From assembly GCA_902492545.1 (NCBI GenBank), contig CABULX010000029.1, forward strand, positions 1 to 20,228: 20,228 bases of DNA, given 5' to 3'. The stretch comes from an uncultured Collinsella sp. Lineage in GTDB: Bacteria; Actinomycetota; Coriobacteriia; Coriobacteriales; Coriobacteriaceae. Positions 15,631 to 20,228 of the stretch are shown piece after piece. Under the pieces are notes generated by a model. The model saw only the letters and a list, made by a program, of their open reading frames with translations. It made no database searches and was not told where the DNA came from. Both the position numbers and the translations under genes were made by a program. How positions within the stretch are numbered: position 1 is the first letter of the stretch; each line of letters starts with the position of its first letter.

Positions 15631-16716
15631 ATGCACATTCCAGATAATTATCTGTCCCCGCAGACCGATGCCGTCATGGCAGTGGCAATGGTGCCCGTTT
15701 GGGTTCACTGCATCAAGAAGGTGCGCGCCACGCTCGATCGCGAGCACATGGCGTTCCTGGGCATCTGCGCCGCGTTCTCCTTTTTGCTCATGATGTTCAA
15801 CGTGCCGCTGCCCGGCGGTACCACTGGTCACGCCGTTGGTGGCGCGCTCATCGCGTTGCTGCTGGGCCCCGAGGCCGCTGCTATTGCCGTCTCGGTCGCG
15901 CTGGCGCTGCAGGCGCTGCTGTTTGGCGACGGCGGCATCCTATCCTTTGGCGCCAACTGCTTTAACATGGCCTTCGTGCTGCCGTTTGCCGCTGCTATCG
16001 TGTTCCGTGCGCTCAACAGCCGTTTGCACGACAAGAGCTGGGGCACCTCGGTTTCGGCTATCGTAAGCGGCTGGGTCGGCCTGTGCTTGGCGGCCCTGTG
16101 CGCGGCGATCGAGTTCGGTATTCAGCCGATGCTCTTCACCAACGCCTCGGGTGCTCCGCTGTACTGCCCCTTCCCGCTGTCCGTGGCCATTCCGGCCATG
16201 TTGATCCCGCATATGCTGGTTGCCGGCGTGGTCGAGGGCGTAGCGACGGCCGCCATCTACGGTTTCATTAAGAAGACGGCGCCGAGCGTTATCGTCGGCC
16301 CCGAGGCCGTCGATGGCCAGCTTGCTGCCGAGGGCGCTGCTGCCAAGAAGACCTCGCTGATCCCCACGCTCATCTTGGTTGCCGCGCTTGTCGTGGCCAC
16401 GCCGCTGGGTCTGCTGGCCACGGGTGACGCCTGGGGCGAGTGGGACGCTGAGGGCGCCGCGACCGCCGTTCAGGAGGCTGGCGACGACAGTCTGCAGGCT
16501 TCGGTCGGCCTCGATACCCCGACCTTTGCCGATGCGCTGCCCACGGGCGATTACCTTCAGGCCTATTCCGAGGAGCAGGGTCTTGGCTTTGCCGGCCAGG
16601 CTGCCATGTATATCCTGTCCGGCGTGATTGGCGTGGCGGTGCTCACCATCGCATTCCGTCTGATCTCGCTGACGGTTAAGGAAAGCGGTGCTCATGGCAA
16701 TAGCCGAGCTGCCTAG
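15631..16716 (+). CDS. ECF nickel/cobalt transporter, CbiM/NikM substrate-binding permease with NikN-like C-terminus
   Basis: This 361-residue membrane protein is the metal-capturing S component of an ECF-type importer. It starts MHIPDNYLSP; the second-position His and the N-terminal amine take part in metal coordination in this family. Residues to about 210 form the CbiM/NikM core with PLPGGTTGHAVGG and FGDGGILSFGANCFNM. After a linker (about 225-245), the C-terminal part has a helix, the segment TPLGLLATGDAWGEW, an extracytoplasmic loop and a last helix. This is the layout of NikN/PDGLE-type subunits, here fused. The start has GGGAGG six to seven bases upstream. The gene heads a three-gene operon with EcfT and EcfA. 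The NikN-like fusion and the NikR-type operator favour nickel, though cobalt cannot be excluded. Confidence 0.92.
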   Translation: MHIPDNYLSPQTDAVMAVAMVPVWVHCIKKVRATLDREHMAFLGICAAFSFLLMMFNVPLPGGTTGHAVGGALIALLLGPEAAAIAVSVALALQALLFGDGGILSFGANCFNMAFVLPFAAAIVFRALNSRLHDKSWGTSVSAIVSGWVGLCLAALCAAIEFGIQPMLFTNASGAPLYCPFPLSVAIPAMLIPHMLVAGVVEGVATAAIYGFIKKTAPSVIVGPEAVDGQLAAEGAAAKKTSLIPTLILVAALVVATPLGLLATGDAWGEWDAEGAATAVQEAGDDSLQASVGLDTPTFADALPTGDYLQAYSEEQGLGFAGQAAMYILSGVIGVAVLTIAFRLISLTVKESGAHGNSRAA

Positions 16717-17530
16717 CTGGCTTGCGACCGAGGAGCGATACGAGCCCGCGGGGGCTCGGCATCGCGTAATGCAAAAGAATGTCCTGCACCTGGCGAGCCT
16801 GCTTGAGCGGGTTCGCCTGGGTGGGGGCGCGCATGAGGGCGGGTCGATGGTCGACTGCGCCCTTTCTTGCGTTTCGGCTCCGGTGCGCCTGGTGGGGATG
16901 TTCGTTTGCGTCCTGTGCGTGTGTCTGACGCAGAGCCCGCTGTACCTCATGTTGATGGCGGCCATTGCGCTGGTGCTCGTTGCCGTGCGCCCCGTACGCG
17001 GGCTGCGCGCGACTTTTGTGCCGGCGTTGGCTGCCGCGGGGCTCGCGGTGGTTCTGGCGCTGCCCGCCTTGCTGCTGGACGCTTCTGCCGCGGGCGCCAT
17101 GCTCAAGATTGCGCTCAAGACCTTTATTAATGTGTCGCTGGTGCTGGGCGTTTCGTGGACCCTCACGTGGAGCCGCATGTCGTCGGCGCTCAAGATGCTG
17201 CATCTACCCGACGAAGTTATCTTTACGTTCGATATGGCGCTCAAGCACATCGAGGTGCTGGGTCGCACGGCGCACAATCTGTGCGAATCGGTCATGCTGC
17301 GCAGCGTTGGCCGTGCGCCTGAGGGATTTTCGCGTACGGATTCGATCGCGGGTATCATGGGCATGACCTTTATCAAGGCGATGGAATGCAGCCGCGCGAT
17401 GGACGAGGCTATGCTTTGCCGCGGCTTTGCCGGCGCGTATCCGGCGCCCGCACGCGCCGGGTTTGGCTGGCGCGATGCGGTCTATGCGGCCGGCGTGGCG
17501 CTGCTGGCAGTGTTGTGCGCCGTGCTGTAG
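16688..17530 (+). CDS. ECF transporter transmembrane (T) component, CbiQ/NikQ family
   Basis: This 280-residue membrane protein couples ATP hydrolysis to the substrate-binding permease. Residues to about 55 are hydrophilic, followed by hydrophobic helices (APVRLVGMFVCVLCVCL, LMLMAAIALVLVAV, AALAAAGLAVVLALPALLL). A long cytoplasmic coupling region then contains WSRMSSALKMLHLPDEV and two Arg-containing coupling motifs, around SVMLRSVGRAP and AMLCRGFAGAYP. A last helix closes the protein. The GTG at 16688 is preferred because AAGGA lies five bases upstream; an ATG at 16694 is eleven bases from it. Either choice overlaps the permease gene (29 or 23 bases), implying translational coupling. The first coupling motif departs from the usual Ala-Arg-Gly. 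Confidence 0.9.
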   Translation: MLMAIAELPSWLATEERYEPAGARHRVMQKNVLHLASLLERVRLGGGAHEGGSMVDCALSCVSAPVRLVGMFVCVLCVCLTQSPLYLMLMAAIALVLVAVRPVRGLRATFVPALAAAGLAVVLALPALLLDASAAGAMLKIALKTFINVSLVLGVSWTLTWSRMSSALKMLHLPDEVIFTFDMALKHIEVLGRTAHNLCESVMLRSVGRAPEGFSRTDSIAGIMGMTFIKAMECSRAMDEAMLCRGFAGAYPAPARAGFGWRDAVYAAGVALLAVLCAVL

Positions 17531-17574
17531 TGCGGGCGGCCGAGCCGTCGATGTGAGTAGGGAAGGGCGACGTT

Positions 17575-18345
17575 TTGACGATCGATATGAATAGTGCGGC
17601 GGGCACGAACGGTGCGGGCGGCGCCGAGGTCGCGCCGCTCATCGAGCTACGCGACGTGGTGTTCTCCTATGCGGGGCATACGGTTGTCGATGGCGTGTCG
17701 CTGCAGGTCGATCGTGGCGAACTCGTTGCCCTGCTCGGTCCCAACGGCTGCGGTAAGACGACGATTATGCGCCTTATTAACGGCCTTGAACTCGCGGACG
17801 CAGGGGCATACCTGTTTGACGGGCACGTGATCGATGCGGCGTTTCTAAAAGATTCCGCGGCCGCTCAGCGTTTTCATCAGCGCGTGGGCTTTGTGTTCCA
17901 GAATGCCGACGCCCAGCTGTTCTGCGCCACGGTGGGCGAGGAGGTCGCATTTGGCCCGGCTCAAATGGGGCTGCCGGCAGACGAGCTCGAGCGCCGCGTG
18001 CGCGATGCCATGGGGCTGTTCCAGGTTGCCGACCTCTCCGACGCCTCTCCCTATCAGCTCTCGGGCGGGCAAAAGAAGCGCGTTGCGCTGGCTGCGGTGG
18101 TGTCGATGAACCCGGATATCTTGGTCCTCGACGAGCCTACCAATGGGCTCGACGAGGATTCATGTGACATCGTGGTCAACTTCTTGCTGGCCTACGTCGC
18201 GGCGGGTAAGACGGTCTTGATGAGCACGCATCACCAGGATTTGGTGCGACGCCTGGGTGCCCGTGCAATCTATATCGATCGATATCACCATGTGGTCGAG
18301 GCGCCTTCGCCGTCGTATGGAACCGAAAGCGGTGCTACGGACTAG
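17575..18345 (+). CDS. ECF transporter ATPase (A component), CbiO/NikO family
   Basis: This 256-residue ABC ATPase powers metal import and probably acts as a homodimer, since no second ATPase gene is present. Walker A is GPNGCGKT (55-62). The Q-loop region is VFQNADAQLF (107-116), the signature is LSGGQ (162-166), Walker B is ILVLDEP (182-188), and the switch His is in STHHQD (217-222). The TTG at 17575 is chosen because GAAGGG (17562-17567) lies seven bases upstream; the in-frame ATG at 17587 is 19 bases away. The gene follows the T component after 44 bases and ends the operon. The C-terminal tail after residue 240 is poorly conserved in character. Confidence 0.93.
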   Translation: MTIDMNSAAGTNGAGGAEVAPLIELRDVVFSYAGHTVVDGVSLQVDRGELVALLGPNGCGKTTIMRLINGLELADAGAYLFDGHVIDAAFLKDSAAAQRFHQRVGFVFQNADAQLFCATVGEEVAFGPAQMGLPADELERRVRDAMGLFQVADLSDASPYQLSGGQKKRVALAAVVSMNPDILVLDEPTNGLDEDSCDIVVNFLLAYVAAGKTVLMSTHHQDLVRRLGARAIYIDRYHHVVEAPSPSYGTESGATD

Positions 18346-18365
18346 TTGCTGCGTAGAGCGTGCGT

Positions 18366-18384
18366 AGCCGCCCGCGCGGCTTTG
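18366..18384 (+). terminator. Possible weak terminator after the ECF operon
   Basis: AGCCGC and GCGGCT form a six-base-pair GC-rich stem with a four-base loop, followed only by TTG after the stem's last T. The position, just after the ATPase stop codon, is right, but the T-tract is too short for confidence. Confidence 0.35.
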
Positions 18385-18390
18385 CCGTGA

Positions 18391-18399
18391 TGGTATAGT
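18391..18399 (+). promoter_or_regulatory. Extended -10 promoter of the phospholipase-like gene
   Basis: TGG followed by TATAGT forms an extended -10 element 26 bases before the ATG at 18425. No -35 hexamer is visible at the proper distance, which extended -10 promoters can tolerate. This suggests the gene is not simply a fourth member of the metal-transport operon. Confidence 0.5.
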
Positions 18400-18424
18400 T
18401 ATCCAGGTTTTTATGGGGGTGGCT

Positions 18425-19273
18425 ATGCCAAGCTGGAACATTCATATCGCTCAGACGGAGCGTTTGCTGGAGCGCACCGGTGCGCTTGCCAAGAGCGTGC
18501 GCGACCGCAATGCCTTTTTGTTTGGCTGCGTGGTTCCGGATATCTTCGTGGGCTATATGGTCCCTGGCATCGCCGATCCCATCCCGTACCGCATTACGCA
18601 CTTTGCCAAGCCTGAGCCCATCCCTAAGCCTCGTGAACATGAGTTCTGGGATACCTATGTGGCACCGTTGCTTAAAAGTTCGCCCACCGGTGCACCGGCC
18701 GCGGCAACTTCGATTATCGAGGAGCGCGAGCGACTGAACCGCGTGCACTATCCACAGCGCTACAAGGATGCCGAGCCGGTTGTCGGTCCCGGCGCCTGTG
18801 AGTTCTCGCTTGCGTCCGAAGATGTGGCGCAGTCGTTGCTCGATTTAACGCTGGGCGTCTGGTCGCATCTGGTGGCCGATACCGTATGGAATACGCGCGT
18901 GAATCAGTACCTGGAGGCGCACGGCGGCAAGCCGTGTGAGGAGTTCCGCATTAAAAAGCAAGGCGACTTTGACTGGTTTGGCAAGACGCTGGGCATTGTC
19001 TCCATCCCGCGTGCGACCGATCGCCTGTATACCGCTGCGACGCGTTTTGGGCAGTATCCCATCCATAAAGAATATGTGCTCAAGACCATCGGCGTCATGC
19101 ACGAGATTGTACGCGAAAACCCCGGCGAGCCCGATCATCCGCCGTACCGCCTGCTAACCGAGGAGTTTTTCGATGCAACGTTTACCGAGGTCATCGAGCT
19201 AACCGAGGCGGGATTTGCGGCTCGCGTTGCTGCTTCTGACGTTCCCGCAGTCCCTCTGATCACTAGCTGCTAG
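18425..19273 (+). CDS. Zinc-dependent phospholipase C-like protein
   Basis: This 282-residue protein resembles the zinc-dependent phospholipase C fold. Candidate metal ligands appear in family order: Trp4 and His7 (PSWNIH), Asp39 (VVPDIF), His59 (ITHFAKP), and the HxxxD pair His148/Asp152 in WSHLVADTVWN. True secreted enzymes start at Trp after signal cleavage; here there is no signal peptide, so it is probably cytoplasmic and its substrate is unknown. The start at 18425 is preferred because GGGGGTGG precedes it; an ATG at 18413 overlaps that site. An extended -10 element lies upstream. The stop codon overlaps the stop of the convergent nuclease-like gene by four bases. Confidence 0.75.
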   Translation: MPSWNIHIAQTERLLERTGALAKSVRDRNAFLFGCVVPDIFVGYMVPGIADPIPYRITHFAKPEPIPKPREHEFWDTYVAPLLKSSPTGAPAAATSIIEERERLNRVHYPQRYKDAEPVVGPGACEFSLASEDVAQSLLDLTLGVWSHLVADTVWNTRVNQYLEAHGGKPCEEFRIKKQGDFDWFGKTLGIVSIPRATDRLYTAATRFGQYPIHKEYVLKTIGVMHEIVRENPGEPDHPPYRLLTEEFFDATFTEVIELTEAGFAARVAASDVPAVPLITSC

Positions 19274-20228
19274 CCGGCCGGCTTGACGGCGAACAGCTCA
19301 TCCCAATCGACCAATAGCTCCCGTCGAAGGGTTTCTGCGGCAGTGCGTTCCTGATCGGTCTTTGGGATGTAGGGGAGCCCCGCCTTTTTATGGATGAGCT
19401 CGGCGATGTTGTTAAAGCTCTTCGTGTCTTTGATTTGCTCATAGGTTATCTGGATAACGTCATAGCCCATGCTTGTGAGGGCGGTGGTGCGCTCGGCATC
19501 AGAGAGACTTGCGGCTTCGCCACCGTGGGCGGAACGGCCTTGGCATTCCAAGATGACGCCCATGCTGTCGGTGTTGCTCTCTATGAGGATATCGGCGTAG
19601 CAGCAGGTTTTGTCATACAGTGAGCGCGCGGCGTCGCTGAGTGGGATGCGCACGTTGTTTGCGATGTTGATGCCCATGCCGCCCTCGTTGCGGGGGAGCG
19701 AGACAAGCATGGAAGTCTGTACTTCGAAGGGCGAGGCGGTCTGCCCCGTCATGTGCTCGGCCGCCCAGCGCAGTTGTTTAACGCCGCGCAGGCCTGCGGC
19801 CTGCTTGGCGAACGCGGCGATATCCGCTGCGCTGAGGAGCGGTGGGCGCTTCCACAGGTTGGTGTCATTGCCCTTGGTGTCGTTAACACGCTCCCAGCCG
19901 CAGTCGGGTGGAATGAGCTTAAGCGAAATAGCTTCATCGAGTTGTTGGTGCGTTCGCTCGCAGGGCTTAAACACTGCAAAGGAGCCGCACATCTCGTAGC
20001 AAGCCATGAGTAGCTGGTTGCGTGAGACCTGCGTGGCAAGGCTGAGCAGTGTGAACTCCGGGGACGTGACATCAAATCCATGCTCAGTCTGCCTAAACGA
20101 CCCGGGAGGTGGTTCTTGGGTCAGCAGACGGCTATGAAATAGCATTCCGTTCGCGCGCTGTTTTCTTTCGCCCACGAATCTCCAAACTGGTGTGCCGAGC
20201 AAGTCTTTAAATACTGGCTGTTTTGAGT
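19270..20228 (-). CDS. Protein with DUF559/Vsr-like endonuclease domain (5' part outside window)
   Basis: The frame stays open to the right edge. The in-frame TTG at 20202 is probably an internal leucine codon, because the preceding codons (SKQPVFKD) read as normal protein and no ribosome binding site lies before it; the gene is therefore partial. The visible part has a segment HGFDVTSPEFTLLSLATQVS, reminiscent of the middle region of AbiEi-like proteins. A C-terminal region follows with YADILIES, then ILECQGRSAHGG, a run DAERTTALTSMGYDVIQIT and a basic tail. That order matches the D, E-x-Q(K), D-x-x-R core of small PD-(D/E)XK nucleases of the DUF559 and Vsr type. Whether it cuts DNA is unknown. 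It could be a regulator, an antitoxin-like protein or a repair or defence nuclease. Confidence 0.65.
   Translation of the reverse strand, partial: SKQPVFKDLLGTPVWRFVGERKQRANGMLFHSRLLTQEPPPGSFRQTEHGFDVTSPEFTLLSLATQVSRNQLLMACYEMCGSFAVFKPCERTHQQLDEAISLKLIPPDCGWERVNDTKGNDTNLWKRPPLLSAADIAAFAKQAAGLRGVKQLRWAAEHMTGQTASPFEVQTSMLVSLPRNEGGMGINIANNVRIPLSDAARSLYDKTCCYADILIESNTDSMGVILECQGRSAHGGEAASLSDAERTTALTSMGYDVIQITYEQIKDTKSFNNIAELIHKKAGLPYIPKTDQERTAAETLRRELLVDWDELFAVKPAG

Noticed and set aside
1..20228. CRISPR array, transposase, integrase or phage genes
   Set aside because: No regularly spaced repeats and no such protein motifs were found on either strand.

Overview
The window is high-GC bacterial DNA that fits a gut Coriobacteriia genome (Actinomycetota), most likely Collinsella or a close relative. 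That placement is an inference from codon usage, protein style (DUF4012 protein, NikMN-type transporter, phenylalanine T-box ahead of pheST) and gene mix; no database search was possible.

Layout. Positions 1-82 hold the first codons of an unidentified leftward gene. Positions 208-3141 form a divergent type II restriction-modification pair: a C5-cytosine methyltransferase on the minus strand and a Sau3AI/MutH-family endonuclease on the plus strand, so a GATC specificity is likely. Next to it is a small DUF5710 protein with two CxxC pairs (3198-3884, minus). A tRNA-Val(GAC) gene with its own promoter and terminator follows (4220-4294, minus). Then come rightward genes for an EamA/DMT-type permease, a membrane-anchored DUF4012 protein, and GlmM, which makes glucosamine-1-phosphate for peptidoglycan. 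An M32 carboxypeptidase lies convergent to glmM with a strong shared terminator hairpin between them.

Positions 11301-15382 are the phenylalanyl-tRNA synthetase operon: a complete T-box leader (UUC specifier, UGGU bulge, intrinsic terminator), pheS, a long imperfect palindrome, and pheT. Positions 15493-18345 are a metal-uptake ECF operon: a CbiM/NikM permease with a C-terminal NikN-like part, an EcfT protein and an EcfA ATPase. Its promoter is followed by a perfect inverted repeat, GTGTTAC-N14-GTAACAC, the form described for some NikR operators. This points to nickel-responsive control and to nickel, rather than cobalt, as the cargo. A zinc-dependent phospholipase C-like protein follows. The right edge is occupied by a leftward gene encoding a DUF559/Vsr-like nuclease domain that runs out of the window; its stop codon overlaps that of the phospholipase-like gene.

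Most of the window is ordinary chromosomal housekeeping. The accessory parts are the left end (restriction-modification plus DUF5710 protein) and the right-edge nuclease-like gene. I found no CRISPR array, transposase or phage gene, and no clear evidence of a wholly new system. The best leads are the NikR-type operator, the hairpin placed directly before the glmM ribosome binding site, the pheS-pheT palindrome and the DUF5710/CxxC protein beside the restriction system.
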